Source of the DNA: Pedobacter foliorum
GTDB lineage: Bacteria > Bacteroidota > Bacteroidia > Sphingobacteriales > Sphingobacteriaceae
DNA: 64,000 bases
Direction: 5' to 3'
Assembly (NCBI RefSeq): GCF_013266735.1
Contig: NZ_JABSNU010000011.1
Coordinates: forward strand, 62,001-126,000
Under the pieces are notes generated by a model. The model was given only the letters and a program-made list of their open reading frames with translations. It did no database searches and was not told the DNA's origin. Of this stretch, positions 16,950 to 25,995 are shown in pieces; positions within the stretch are counted from its first letter, which is position 1, and every line of letters begins with the position of its first letter. The translations under genes and the position numbers were made by a program.

Positions 16950-17813
16950 ATGAACGAAGAAAAAGACGTAAAAAAAGATGAAAAAACAGTAGCTAAGGCT
17001 AAGAAAAACAAAGAAGTAGAAACTGCCGTAAAGAAAGGCTTAAAGTCTAAAGCGGAGATTGTTAAGAACTGGTTGCCAAGGTATACCGGAAGACCGTTAG
17101 AAGAGTTTGGTCAGTATATTTTGCTTACTAACTTTAGTAAATATGTGCAAATGTTCTCTGAGTGGAACGGGAATGCACCTATTTTAGGTTTAGACAAACC
17201 AATGCAAAGTGTAACGGCAAATGGCATTACCATTATTAACTTTGGTATGGGAAGCCCGATGGCTGCCACAATGATGGATTTGCTAACGGCCATTTCACCA
17301 AAGGCAGTTTTGTTTTTAGGTAAATGCGGAGGTTTAAAAAAGAAGAACCAACTGGGTGATTTGATTTTGCCTATTGCTGCTATAAGAGGCGAGGGGACAT
17401 CTAACGATTACTTACCAGCAGAAGTACCGGCACTACCGGCATTTGCTTTGCAGAAAGCAATATCAACAACCATAAGAGATCACTCAAGAGATTATTGGAC
17501 TGGAACATGCTACACAACCAACCGCAGGGTTTGGGAGCACGACAAGGACTTTAAAAAGTACCTGAAAGGCTTGCGCGCAATGGCAGTTGATATGGAAACG
17601 GCAACTATCTTTACCACAGGCTTTGCCAATAAAATACCTACCGGAGCTTTGCTACTGGTTTCTGATCAGCCAATGATTCCTGAAGGAGTAAAAACTGCCG
17701 AAAGTGATAGTAGTGTAACCACCAATTATGTGGAAACTCACTTAAGAATAGGGGTAGATTCGCTTATGCAACTAATTAATAACGGGCTTACAGTTAAGCA
17801 CCTTCATTTTTAG
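16950..17813 (+). CDS. amn: AMP nucleosidase
   Basis: A 287-aa member of the purine nucleoside phosphorylase superfamily, AMP nucleosidase branch (AMP + water to adenine + ribose 5-phosphate). A charged, lysine-rich N-terminal extension (about 1-40) precedes WLPRYTGRPLEEFG. The core has the glycine-rich phosphate loop (INFGMGSPMAATMMD), FLGKCGGL and the ribose-binding motif VDMETAT. It is much shorter than E. coli Amn because the large N-terminal domain is absent, which is normal for Bacteroidota. Its last 4 bp overlap the end of the convergent sixA-like gene. Confidence 0.88.
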   Translation: MNEEKDVKKDEKTVAKAKKNKEVETAVKKGLKSKAEIVKNWLPRYTGRPLEEFGQYILLTNFSKYVQMFSEWNGNAPILGLDKPMQSVTANGITIINFGMGSPMAATMMDLLTAISPKAVLFLGKCGGLKKKNQLGDLILPIAAIRGEGTSNDYLPAEVPALPAFALQKAISTTIRDHSRDYWTGTCYTTNRRVWEHDKDFKKYLKGLRAMAVDMETATIFTTGFANKIPTGALLLVSDQPMIPEGVKTAESDSSVTTNYVETHLRIGVDSLMQLINNGLTVKHLHF

Positions 17814-18313
17814 TCCTCATCAGCACTTTTTGGGGAATCAAATTCAATTATCGTTCCGCCAAAGTGACTTACTTCAGCCCAATCATCTGTAGGGAATTCA
17901 ATAATTGCAATTCCACAGGTGGGGATATTATAGATACTTGCATCACTTAAATAGTTTGCAAAATCTGTAAATCCCGGGTTGTGCCCAAATATGGCCACTC
18001 TGTTGTATTTATTATTAAGCTTATTAACCACCTTTAAAAGGGAGGTTACATCCGCTTCATAAATAGAAGTTTCTTCCTTAATCTGCTCAAGAGATTTGTG
18101 CCATACCTGAGAGAAATGCCTCGCGGTAGTAATAGCTCTCAAAGCAGGACTGCTTACCAATAATTGCGGAACAAGGTCTTTTTGAAGTATCCTTGAAGCC
18201 ATTTCTGGTGCATTTCTGTGTCCCCTTGGATTTAAAGGCCTGTCGAAATCTGAAAGATGTGAATTTCCCCAATCTGATTTGCCGTGTCTTACTAGTAATA
18301 GCTGTTTGCTCAT
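17810..18313 (-). CDS. SixA-type histidine phosphatase
   Basis: A 167-aa phosphohistidine phosphatase. It has the branch-1 motif LLLVRHGKSDW with the phospho-accepting His9 and the second catalytic His in IFGHNPGF. The small size is that of SixA, which removes phosphate from Hpt domains in E. coli; an Hpt protein is encoded 7 kb away in this window, but a link is speculative. It is the last gene of the polX-DUF4254-GT9-sixA operon, 2 bp after the glycosyltransferase. Confidence 0.88.
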   Translation of the reverse strand: MSKQLLLVRHGKSDWGNSHLSDFDRPLNPRGHRNAPEMASRILQKDLVPQLLVSSPALRAITTARHFSQVWHKSLEQIKEETSIYEADVTSLLKVVNKLNNKYNRVAIFGHNPGFTDFANYLSDASIYNIPTCGIAIIEFPTDDWAEVSHFGGTIIEFDSPKSADED

Positions 18314-18315
18314 CG

Positions 18316-19392
18316 TTAAATCCCCTTTTGATTATTAAGTTTATATAATACTTTATCAACAACAATTGATTCGGCTAAATTGTTCATGCAGGCAAAATCG
18401 CCTCTGTAGCATGAAACATTGCCATAAACAGAACATGGTCGGCAATACAAATCTAGTTGTACGGCGTCGTTTATGGATTGGCCATAACCTAAAAAACCTG
18501 CGTAAGGATGCGTAGCTCCCCATACGGAAACCACGGGTATATTCATTAGAGATGCCAGGTGCATACCGGACGAGTCCATGCTTAGCATTACATCTAAATT
18601 GGAGATGAGTTTTAGCTCCTCATCGAGCTTTATTTTTCTTACTACTGAAGTAATGTTTTCATGTTTAGCAGCCCAGCCTTCGGCAATTTCCTGTTCTTCT
18701 GCAGAACCTCCAAAGATAAAAAGGTGATGACCTGAAGTGGCAAGACTTAACACTACAGCCTCCATTTTATGTAAAGGATAAACCTTTTGCAGATGCTGTG
18801 CAAAGGGGCTTACCCCAATCCATTTTTGTGTTTTACTGGCAATTGAAGGAGCGGATTTTAATGCTTCCGAAATTATTGCAAGGGTTTCTTTATTGGGTGT
18901 TTCTGCTGGGATTTGGTGCAGGGTATTTTTTATGGCAAAGGGAAAACCTAGTTTCTTAAATACATCAGCATAACGCTGTACGGTAAGTTCAAGAGGGGAT
19001 AAAATCTTGTTGGTTTTGCGCGTAAGCTCCTTTTTCTCTTTTCTACCCTTATCTACAGAGACTGTTTTTATCCCGATAAGGGAGAAAAGTGAAGTGAGCA
19101 CTTTACTCCTGAGGTTACTATGTAAATCGGCTACTGCCGTAATTTTATGCGCTTTAAGTTCTTTAAAAAGCTTTAGTAATCCTGCAAATCCTTTATGGTT
19201 TTGCTTAGGGTCGAAAGCATGAAAGCTTAGGTTTTTAATTCCCGAAAAGAAAGGCTTAAATAAACTACGACTAACTACAAGTAGTTCTGCTTCAGGGTAG
19301 TTTTGAGTAAACTCTTTTAAAATAGGAGCGGTCATTGCAACATCCCCCATGGCGGAGAAACGGATCACTAATATTTTAGGTGTTCCCGCCAT
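18316..19392 (-). CDS. glycosyltransferase family 9 (heptosyltransferase-like)
   Basis: A 358-aa GT-B protein. It begins ILVIRFSAMGDVAMTAPIL, the GT9 N-terminal motif. The C-terminal domain carries GVSPFAQHLQKVYPL and the donor-binding segment MSMDSSGMHLASLMNIPVVSVWG. Family members transfer ADP-heptose or related sugars to the LPS core on the cytoplasmic face. Several cysteines near the C-terminus (CRPCSVYGNVSC) are usual in this subgroup. It lies 3 bp after the DUF4254 gene in a tight operon. Confidence 0.9.
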   Translation of the reverse strand: MAGTPKILVIRFSAMGDVAMTAPILKEFTQNYPEAELLVVSRSLFKPFFSGIKNLSFHAFDPKQNHKGFAGLLKLFKELKAHKITAVADLHSNLRSKVLTSLFSLIGIKTVSVDKGRKEKKELTRKTNKILSPLELTVQRYADVFKKLGFPFAIKNTLHQIPAETPNKETLAIISEALKSAPSIASKTQKWIGVSPFAQHLQKVYPLHKMEAVVLSLATSGHHLFIFGGSAEEQEIAEGWAAKHENITSVVRKIKLDEELKLISNLDVMLSMDSSGMHLASLMNIPVVSVWGATHPYAGFLGYGQSINDAVQLDLYCRPCSVYGNVSCYRGDFACMNNLAESIVVDKVLYKLNNQKGI

Positions 19393-19395
19393 TAA

Positions 19396-19998
19396 TTATT
19401 TAGGGTTGTAAAGTACCGGGTTTAAACTCGGATCGTTATACATTTTCATTTGCTTGTAAACCTTCATGTATTTTGTGCCGTTTTCTATATCTGTAATCAG
19501 TTCGTCTAAGCTAGTAGAAAGATCGGTTCTTTGGTTTAACAAAATGTTAAGTTTAACACCACAGTTCGCTTTGTGTTCTTCAGACGCATCTGAACGCAAG
19601 GTTTCTTCTGTCATATGATAGATTTTTAGGGCAAGAATAGATAACCTGTCTACCACCCAGGCAGGGCTCTCAGAATTGATTTTAGCATCAGGTTTTGCCT
19701 GTATGTCTTTATATTCTTCTAAGAAATAACTGTCAATATATTCAACAACATCAGTACGCTCCTGATTAGAAGCATCTATACGTCTTTTCCACTGTAAAGC
19801 CTCTACAGGATCAATCTCCGGATTACGGATTACATCTTCCATATGCCATTGAACCGTATCTATCCAGCATTTCATGTATAATAAATGCTCTAAGGTACTT
19901 ATGCGATAAGGATTGTTTATAGGTTGATCTATATTGTTATAAACGTGATAATCGTTAATGGCGTCCTGAAATATTTTATTACAAAGCTTACTAATCAT
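19396..19998 (-). CDS. DUF4254 family protein
   Basis: About 200 aa from MISKLCNKIF; the longer upstream reading would overlap polX, and its first residues look unlike a protein start. I recognise a DUF4254-type helical protein (conserved HLLYMKCWIDTVQWHMEDVIRNP and WVVDRLSILALKIYHM regions). It has no signal peptide or membrane segment and the function is not known. In Bacteroidota it is regularly next to a GT9 glycosyltransferase, as here (3 bp), which suggests a role in core glycan assembly. Confidence 0.8.
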   Translation of the reverse strand: MISKLCNKIFQDAINDYHVYNNIDQPINNPYRISTLEHLLYMKCWIDTVQWHMEDVIRNPEIDPVEALQWKRRIDASNQERTDVVEYIDSYFLEEYKDIQAKPDAKINSESPAWVVDRLSILALKIYHMTEETLRSDASEEHKANCGVKLNILLNQRTDLSTSLDELITDIENGTKYMKVYKQMKMYNDPSLNPVLYNPK

Positions 19999-20017
19999 GA
20001 TACAAAGGTAAGGAATA

Positions 20018-21694
20018 CTATTTTTTATTGTTGAAGTATTGGGAGATATCTTGTGCTGATAGCGCATTTAAGCACTGCTTCGCTTCGAGGCCTCCTTTTC
20101 TGCCAATAAGTACACCGTACTTCATGTCGTGGAAACCTTCTGTTCTGTGCGCATCCGGATTAATGGATAGGAGTACTCCTTTTTCAAGAGCATAGCGATG
20201 CCAGCGCCAGTCTAAATCTAAGCGTAATGGGTTTGCATTGATTTCTATAACCACATTATTTGCTGCACAGGCATCAATTACTTTAGCATAATCTATCGGG
20301 TAACCTTTTCTGCTAAGTAATAGTCGGCCGGTAGGGTGCCCTAAAATTGTAGTGTAAGGGTTTTCTATAGCTTTAACTAATCTTGCAGTAGCTTTTTCTT
20401 CATCCATGCGCAAGTTGCTGTGTACGGATGCTACTACGAAGTCAAAAGTTTTAAGGATATCATCACTATAATCTAATGAACCATCATTTAAGATATCGCT
20501 TTCTATTCCTTTAAATATTTTAAATGGGGCAAGCTTAGCATTTAATGCGTCAATTTCCTGATGTTGTGCATAAACACGTTGCTCGTTCAAGCCATTTGCA
20601 TAAAATGCAGATTTTGAGTGATCGCAAATTCCCAGATATTCCAGTTGAAGATTGTCTTTGCAATAAAGCGCCATCTGTTCAAGGGTGTGAACACCATCAC
20701 TCCATGTAGAGTGGTTGTGCAAACTTCCTTTTAAATCTTTATAGGTAATTAGCTCAGGTAGTTTATTTGCTTTTGCTAATTCTAATTCATTTAAGCCTTC
20801 TCTAAGTTCAGGTTCTACGTAGGCCAATCCTGCCTTTTGATAGATAGCTTGCTCATCTTCAAAAGGTCCGTTTCCGGCTAAGGCTAAGACTTCGGTAACA
20901 TGTTTTTCATTACCTGTTAATTTAAACCAGTTGAGGTAGAAATCTTGTTTGGCTACTACGTAAAGCTTTATTTTGAGGCCTGATGGGCTTTGAGCTGTAA
21001 GTACATCATCGCCTTGCAGTTCAAACTGTAAAGGTTTAAAATCTGATATTCTTGAAAGGATTTCGTCAGTGTTTTCGGCACCTATTACGAGTTCTATTTC
21101 TTCGATAATTTCGAGGCAACGACGGTATGCTCCGGCAACGCCTAAAAGTGGCTCTCCACTGGTAGTTCTAAGCCAAACAGCAAGATCTTCAAATAGTTTG
21201 TTAACAAATCCTTCGGTTTGCGCATATAGGAATTTGCCATGCGCTGCCATTTGAAACTCAATAACCTTTTTGATTTCTTCTTGTGTTTTTAAACCGAAGC
21301 CTTTAGCTTCAATAAGTCGGTTTTCGTTGCAGGCGTAGTATAGCTCACCAATATTCTCAATACCCAGATCTTTCCAGATAACGACAATTTTTTTAGGACC
21401 AATACCTTTAATGCCAAGCATTTCTACTATGCCTTCTGGTGTTTCGGCAAGGATAGCTTGGAGCTCAGCCATGGTGCCTGTTTGTAGTAACTCCCATACT
21501 TTTGCCGAGATACTTTTACCAAGACCATCTATCTGGGCAATTTCTTCTAGTGTTTTATCCTTTATGGCATATGGTAGTTTATCTACTTTAAAAGCGGCAT
21601 TAGCCACTGATTTTATTTTAAACGGGTTCTCATTATGCAGTTCCATCAGTTGAGATAGAAGACGCAGGGTACGAGCGATGGTCTTGTTTTCCAT
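20018..21694 (-). CDS. polX: PolX-like protein with PHP nuclease domain and degenerate polymerase domain
   Basis: About 558 aa from MENKTIARTL; upstream starts add a poor N-terminus. Order: helical 8-kDa-like domain with helix-hairpin-helix motifs (GIKGIGPKKIVVIW), a polymerase-beta-like palm (about 155-290), and a C-terminal PHP domain. The PHP site is intact (HNHSTWSDG, CDHSKSA, ASVHSN, LGHPTGRL, NPDAHR), so 3'-5' exonuclease/AP activity is plausible. In the palm, the usual DxD after the RR motif reads EIE and the third Asp position reads Lys (GLKIKLYVV). Nucleotide addition is therefore unlikely. First gene of a four-gene operon. Confidence 0.88.
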   Translation of the reverse strand: MENKTIARTLRLLSQLMELHNENPFKIKSVANAAFKVDKLPYAIKDKTLEEIAQIDGLGKSISAKVWELLQTGTMAELQAILAETPEGIVEMLGIKGIGPKKIVVIWKDLGIENIGELYYACNENRLIEAKGFGLKTQEEIKKVIEFQMAAHGKFLYAQTEGFVNKLFEDLAVWLRTTSGEPLLGVAGAYRRCLEIIEEIELVIGAENTDEILSRISDFKPLQFELQGDDVLTAQSPSGLKIKLYVVAKQDFYLNWFKLTGNEKHVTEVLALAGNGPFEDEQAIYQKAGLAYVEPELREGLNELELAKANKLPELITYKDLKGSLHNHSTWSDGVHTLEQMALYCKDNLQLEYLGICDHSKSAFYANGLNEQRVYAQHQEIDALNAKLAPFKIFKGIESDILNDGSLDYSDDILKTFDFVVASVHSNLRMDEEKATARLVKAIENPYTTILGHPTGRLLLSRKGYPIDYAKVIDACAANNVVIEINANPLRLDLDWRWHRYALEKGVLLSINPDAHRTEGFHDMKYGVLIGRKGGLEAKQCLNALSAQDISQYFNNKK

Positions 21695-21825
21695 TGAGCT
21701 ATTTTTTGCTTTAACAGTAATAAGGGTTTCCAAAAGTAAAGCCCTCATCGTTGCTAAATTAAGTAAAAACGCCCGATTTTTTGATGAAACTATTATTGGT
21801 ATGGTTTTTTTATCTTTATGTTGCT

Positions 21826-22467
21826 ATGAGACAATTCAATATTTTAAGTGTTTTGTTGCTGGCCCTGGTAATGGGCTGCAATGAACCGAAAAAAAAGACA
21901 GTTGAGGAGGAAACGGAGGCTCGTCTTCCTGCCGGTGCGTTTCCAGAATATTCCGGTGATCTGATGATTGTTCCGGGAAAGTCGATTGATAAGGTGTTTC
22001 TGGGACAGGACATGTCAGAGGTTTTTAAGATTCTAGGTAATCCCAGTGATGGCGATGCAGCAATGGGAAAATCTTGGGGGATATGGTATTTAAGAGATTC
22101 AACGGATACAAAAAAAGGGGAGTTGTCTGTTTATTCTTCTTATAAGAATAATAGCATGTCTACTAAGGATGTGAAACAGATAGTAGTGAGTGCTACGAAT
22201 TATCGAACAGATAAGGGTTTGAGGATTGGAGTATCTCTCGATGAGATAAAGGCAGTTTTTCCTGATGTTAAAAAAGCTGCTGTTTATTTGAATACGGCAA
22301 AAAAGGATTCTTTGGTTGTTTATGATGCAGAGAATGAGGGGATAGCATTTGATGTTAGAAACAAGGGAGATCACTTTTTTACAACAGCTATTACTGTGCA
22401 TCCTAAAAATGTTTCTGTAAATAGTACTTATTTAACGATACACCCTGGTTGGGATAAAATACAGTAA
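21826..22467 (+). CDS. lipoprotein of unknown function
   Basis: About 213 aa from the ATG at 21826; 15 more upstream residues are possible, but the signal fits this start. The N-terminus is a lipoprotein signal with lipobox LVMGC (Cys near residue 18). The mature part has two similar halves with GKSIDKVFLGQDMSEVFKILGNPSD and LRIGVSLDEIKAVFPDVKK, reminiscent of the BamE/SmpA-like fold in which a hydrophobic strand is followed by a GxP turn. I do not assign a function. A large dyad element lies between it and the convergent sppA gene. Confidence 0.7.
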   Translation: MRQFNILSVLLLALVMGCNEPKKKTVEEETEARLPAGAFPEYSGDLMIVPGKSIDKVFLGQDMSEVFKILGNPSDGDAAMGKSWGIWYLRDSTDTKKGELSVYSSYKNNSMSTKDVKQIVVSATNYRTDKGLRIGVSLDEIKAVFPDVKKAAVYLNTAKKDSLVVYDAENEGIAFDVRNKGDHFFTTAITVHPKNVSVNSTYLTIHPGWDKIQ

Positions 22468-22486
22468 TTCGGGATTTTGAATATAA

Positions 22487-22581
22487 GTCGATCGTTATCC
22501 TGAATTTATTTCAGGACCCCTCAAGAGAAAAAAAAACTTGCTAGTGCGGGGTCCTGAAATAAATTCAGGATGACGATCGAC
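22487..22581. repeat. 34-bp inverted repeat element (REP/MITE-like) between convergent genes
   Basis: Arms 22487-22520 and 22548-22581 are inverted copies with one mismatch (a G-T pair in RNA), separated by 27 nt. Each arm contains its own palindrome TCCTGAA-TTTAT-TTCAGGA, so cruciform as well as hairpin forms are possible. Sequences of the type TCCTGAA...TTCAGGA recur in many Bacteroidota genomes as I remember them. It could end transcription from both sides. Confidence 0.85.
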
Positions 22582-22589
22582 GTTTTTAC

Positions 22590-24362
22590 TTACTTTACTG
22601 TAATTTCAAATGGCATACGAGTTTGTACACCTGATTTTGAAATAGCAGATTTTATCTGCTGATAAATTGGATAGTTATCACCAAGTTCTTGCTTAGCATA
22701 ATAAGTTTTTACTTTATCAGCGCTGTTTTCCATGAATGATTTGAATGGACTTATCATTTCTGGATACTCTACTACTTTGTAATCTGTAACTTTTGCTTTT
22801 TTGGCTGCCGAAGTAATTGCATCATTAAAGCTTCCGGTTCTATCTGCTAATCCTATTTTCACTGCATCAGTACCTATCCAAACGCGACCACCTCCGATAC
22901 TATCAATATAAGCCTTAGATTTTTTACGTCCTTCAGATACATGAGTAATAAAAGTATCATAAACTCTGTTTACATCCGTTTGGATAATCAATCTTTCGCC
23001 GTCAGTTAAAGGACGGTTTGTGCTCATAATATCAGCGTATTTTCCGGTTTTAACACCATCAAATGTGATTCCTAATTTAGAATTTAATAATTTTTGGAAG
23101 TTAGGGATAACGCCAAATACACCGATTGAACCTGTGATGGTGTTTGGCTGTACAAAAATTGAATCGGCTGCACATGCAATATAATAACCTCCTGAGGCTG
23201 CCACGTCACCAAATGAAGCGATTACAGGTTTAACTTTTTTAGTAAGAATAATTTCTCTCCAGATTACATCTGACGCAAGGGCACTACCACCAGGTGAGTT
23301 TACTCTTAATACTATTGCTTTGATGCTTGAATCTAGTCTGGCCTTTCTGATTGTTCTTGAAAGGCGTTCAGATCCAATCTGTACATTAGAACCTTCTCCA
23401 CCAACAATATCTCCATCAGCATAAATTACGGCAACTTTATTTGAGCTACTCCCACTTTGATCTGCTTTTAGATTTTTTGCATAATCGTTAATAGTTATAC
23501 TGCTGATATTGCTTTTTTTGTCTTTACCACTTAGTGATTTAAGTTCATCAAGAATTTCATCTTTATATTTAAGACCATCAATCAGCTTATAAGTGATTGC
23601 GTCTTTTGGTTGCTGGATTTTATAGTCATCCGCAATTTGATGCAACGTTGGCGTACTGATGTGTCTGCTTTCCGCTATTCCTTCAAGAAAGGTATTGTAC
23701 ATTCCATTTAAATAAGCGGTAACCTGCTCACGGTTTTTATCACTCATTTTATCCAAAATGAATGGTTCAATTGCACTTTTATAAGAACCCACTCTAATTA
23801 TTTGAGCTTCGACACCCAGTTTTTCTAATGCACCTTTAAAGAACATGATCTGTGAGCTTAAGCCTTTAAATTCAAGAGTACCTTCAGGATTCAGATAGAC
23901 TTTGTCGGCCACAGAGGCAAGATAATAAGCACCTTGTGTATAGACCTCACTATATGCAATGATTTTCTTTTTGCTGGTTTTGAAGTCAATTAAAGCATTT
24001 CTAACCTCACGTAATGTTGCAAAGCCTGCATTTGGAGAAGTTACATTCAAATAAATACATTTAATATCATCATCCGTTTTTGCTTTTTTAAGCGATTTCA
24101 GGATGTCATTAAATCCTATACTTTTTTCGCCATCACCACCTACTATTGGTAAATTTGAAAAAGTATCATCTGCAGTTCGTTCCGTAATTGCTTGATCCAT
24201 ATTTAGATAAAGAACAGAATTGCTGCTTACACTGACAGTTTTATCACTGTCGAGAGATGAGACAACACCTACAATAATTACGACAAACAACAGGGTAAAA
24301 AGGACAAGTGAAATCACGACTCCTACGATGGTTGCAAAAACATACTTGAAAAATTCTCTCAT
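22590..24362 (-). CDS. sppA: signal peptide peptidase SppA, 67K type
   Basis: A 590-aa membrane-anchored serine protease that degrades cleaved signal peptides. One N-terminal membrane segment (about 7-35) is followed by two tandem Clp-like domains. The Ser-Lys dyad is visible: Lys195 in GSYKSAIEPF (N-terminal half) and Ser390 in DVAASGGYY (C-terminal half), as in E. coli SppA where the site forms between halves. Length is that of the long 67K form. It diverges from folK; the dyad element lies just after its stop. Confidence 0.94.
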   Translation of the reverse strand: MREFFKYVFATIVGVVISLVLFTLLFVVIIVGVVSSLDSDKTVSVSSNSVLYLNMDQAITERTADDTFSNLPIVGGDGEKSIGFNDILKSLKKAKTDDDIKCIYLNVTSPNAGFATLREVRNALIDFKTSKKKIIAYSEVYTQGAYYLASVADKVYLNPEGTLEFKGLSSQIMFFKGALEKLGVEAQIIRVGSYKSAIEPFILDKMSDKNREQVTAYLNGMYNTFLEGIAESRHISTPTLHQIADDYKIQQPKDAITYKLIDGLKYKDEILDELKSLSGKDKKSNISSITINDYAKNLKADQSGSSSNKVAVIYADGDIVGGEGSNVQIGSERLSRTIRKARLDSSIKAIVLRVNSPGGSALASDVIWREIILTKKVKPVIASFGDVAASGGYYIACAADSIFVQPNTITGSIGVFGVIPNFQKLLNSKLGITFDGVKTGKYADIMSTNRPLTDGERLIIQTDVNRVYDTFITHVSEGRKKSKAYIDSIGGGRVWIGTDAVKIGLADRTGSFNDAITSAAKKAKVTDYKVVEYPEMISPFKSFMENSADKVKTYYAKQELGDNYPIYQQIKSAISKSGVQTRMPFEITVK

Positions 24363-24420
24363 GTGGTGGTTTAATATTTATTTTGTAAATATAACTAAAA
24401 AAATAGCCTGAGGCTTTTAT

Positions 24421-24915
24421 ATGGTATTTGATAATAAAAAAGTTTATTTGTTACTTGGAAGCAACCTGGGAGATAGGGAACAGTTAATTGATGAGGCGAT
24501 TGCGCTAATTAATAATGAAATAGGAGCGGTAACTGAAAAATCATCGGTTTATGAAACGGCTGCATGGGGTAAGGAAGATCAGCCTTCTTTTTTAAATATA
24601 GCGTTAGGCGTGAATACTAAACTTACACCAATTGAAGTGCTAAATAAAGCTTTAACAATAGAATTAGAGCTTGGAAGAGTGAGGCATGAAAAATGGGGAT
24701 CTCGTTTAATTGATATAGATGTCATTTTTTATGATGATATTGTAGTTGATATGGGAGCCGAACTGCAAATACCTCATCCGCAGATGCAGTATAGGAAGTT
24801 TGTTTTAGAACCATTGGCTGAAATAGCGGCCGATTATGTGCATCCGGTTTTAAAAATAACTGTTCGTGAGGTATTAGAAAGGTTACAGGATAATTTATCC
24901 GTATCTAGAATTTAA
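24421..24915 (+). CDS. folK: 2-amino-4-hydroxy-6-hydroxymethyldihydropteridine pyrophosphokinase
   Basis: A 164-aa enzyme of folate synthesis that transfers pyrophosphate from ATP to 6-hydroxymethyl-dihydropterin. The N-terminal motif YLLLGSNLGDR, the segment FLNIALGV and the signature KWGSRLIDIDVIFYDD (metal-binding Asp pair) are all present, followed by IPHPQMQYRKFVLEPLAEI. Normal length. It is followed 16 bp later by an Hpt-domain gene with which it may be cotranscribed; no other folate gene is near. Confidence 0.94.
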   Translation: MVFDNKKVYLLLGSNLGDREQLIDEAIALINNEIGAVTEKSSVYETAAWGKEDQPSFLNIALGVNTKLTPIEVLNKALTIELELGRVRHEKWGSRLIDIDVIFYDDIVVDMGAELQIPHPQMQYRKFVLEPLAEIAADYVHPVLKITVREVLERLQDNLSVSRI

Positions 24916-24931
24916 TTTTATTTTTGTTGCA

Positions 24932-25309
24932 ATGATTAACGTAAATAAAAATGATGAACCTTTAGATCTTTCTTATTTAAGAGAGATGTCGGATGATAAT
25001 GCAGAATTTATCATAGAAATGATTGATCTTTTTAAAGTTCAAACACCAGTATATCTTTCTGAACTTGAAAGCGCTGTTGCCGATAAGAATTGGCCATTGG
25101 TATCAACATGTGCGCATAAAATGAAACCTACATTCTCATACGTAGGAAGGGAAGATGCAAAATTGCATATGCAAATGATAGAACATAATGCTCGTGAACT
25201 GATAAATGTAGATGACTTACCAAAGGCATGTACTGAAGTTGCTGAGTTTGTGCAGGTTCTATACAAGCAGTTAGATCTTGCAAAAGCAAGTCTTGAAAAA
25301 AGACTTTAA
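24932..25309 (+). CDS. stand-alone Hpt (histidine phosphotransfer) protein
   Basis: A 125-aa single-domain Hpt protein. The phospho-accepting His62 lies in CAHKMKPTFSYVG, within the four-helix pattern of the family (acidic helix DDNAEFIIEMIDLF before it, a long helix after). It passes phosphate between receiver domains in a phosphorelay, but no receiver or hybrid kinase is next to it, so its partners are encoded elsewhere. Its stop overlaps the end of the convergent pssA by 4 bp. Confidence 0.87.
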   Translation: MINVNKNDEPLDLSYLREMSDDNAEFIIEMIDLFKVQTPVYLSELESAVADKNWPLVSTCAHKMKPTFSYVGREDAKLHMQMIEHNARELINVDDLPKACTEVAEFVQVLYKQLDLAKASLEKRL

Positions 25310-25992
25310 GCCGTAGGAATTTTCCGAAAATGTAAAATTGATAATCCGATATACAATATCAGGATAAAGGGAACTGCTGCGAATTTTAGAAAGGGTATTA
25401 ATAGCGCTGATATAATCAGAAATATGTACTTTATTTTGTTGTGGGCCCAACTTTTTGAGCTGAACTTAAGAGAGAATATTTTTATCTCACTTATTAACAA
25501 CCAGCTTAATAAGGCAGTTAATCCAATAAGAAGTACGGTAGAATTGATTACTGAAGGATAGTCTTTTTGAATAAACGGTAAGGATACGATAAACAAGGTG
25601 TTCATTGGGGTGTTTAAACCGATGAAGTCCTCTGTTTGTCTGGTGTCGTTATTAAATTTGGCTAACCTTAATGCAGAAAATACTGTGATAATAAATGCCA
25701 GATAAGGCAGGTAAGGTGATGTATAGTCACTTTGAGAAAGCAATTGATACATTACTACTCCCGGAAGGAAACCAAAGCTTACCATATCAGCCAAAGAATC
25801 CAGATCTTTTCCGATGTTAGATTTTACGTTTAGTAATCTGGCAGCAAAGCCATCAAAGAAATCAAAGATTCCGGACAGCAGCACAAAATATGCTGCTGTT
25901 TCCAGAGCTCCGTTAAAAGCATAAACTATTCCGATACAACCTGAAAACAGGTTTGCACAGGTGATTGCATTAGGGATATGCTTTTTTATCAT
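25306..25992 (-). CDS. pssA: CDP-diacylglycerol--serine O-phosphatidyltransferase
   Basis: A 228-aa integral membrane enzyme with about six to eight hydrophobic segments. The CDP-alcohol phosphotransferase signature is complete: DG-x2-AR-x8-G-x3-D-x3-D, seen as DGFAARLL...GKDLDSLAD (about residues 46-68). It makes phosphatidylserine from CDP-diacylglycerol and serine, leading to phosphatidylethanolamine. Choice of serine over other alcohols is by overall similarity and is less certain than the family. It lies 3 bp after rho. Confidence 0.87.
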   Translation of the reverse strand: MIKKHIPNAITCANLFSGCIGIVYAFNGALETAAYFVLLSGIFDFFDGFAARLLNVKSNIGKDLDSLADMVSFGFLPGVVMYQLLSQSDYTSPYLPYLAFIITVFSALRLAKFNNDTRQTEDFIGLNTPMNTLFIVSLPFIQKDYPSVINSTVLLIGLTALLSWLLISEIKIFSLKFSSKSWAHNKIKYIFLIISALLIPFLKFAAVPFILILYIGLSILHFRKIPTA

Positions 25993-25995
25993 TTA

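Noticed and set aside
22099..22401. 100-codon minus-strand ORF inside the lipoprotein gene
   Set aside because: The plus strand encodes a lipoprotein with signal peptide and lipobox; the antisense frame has no family features.
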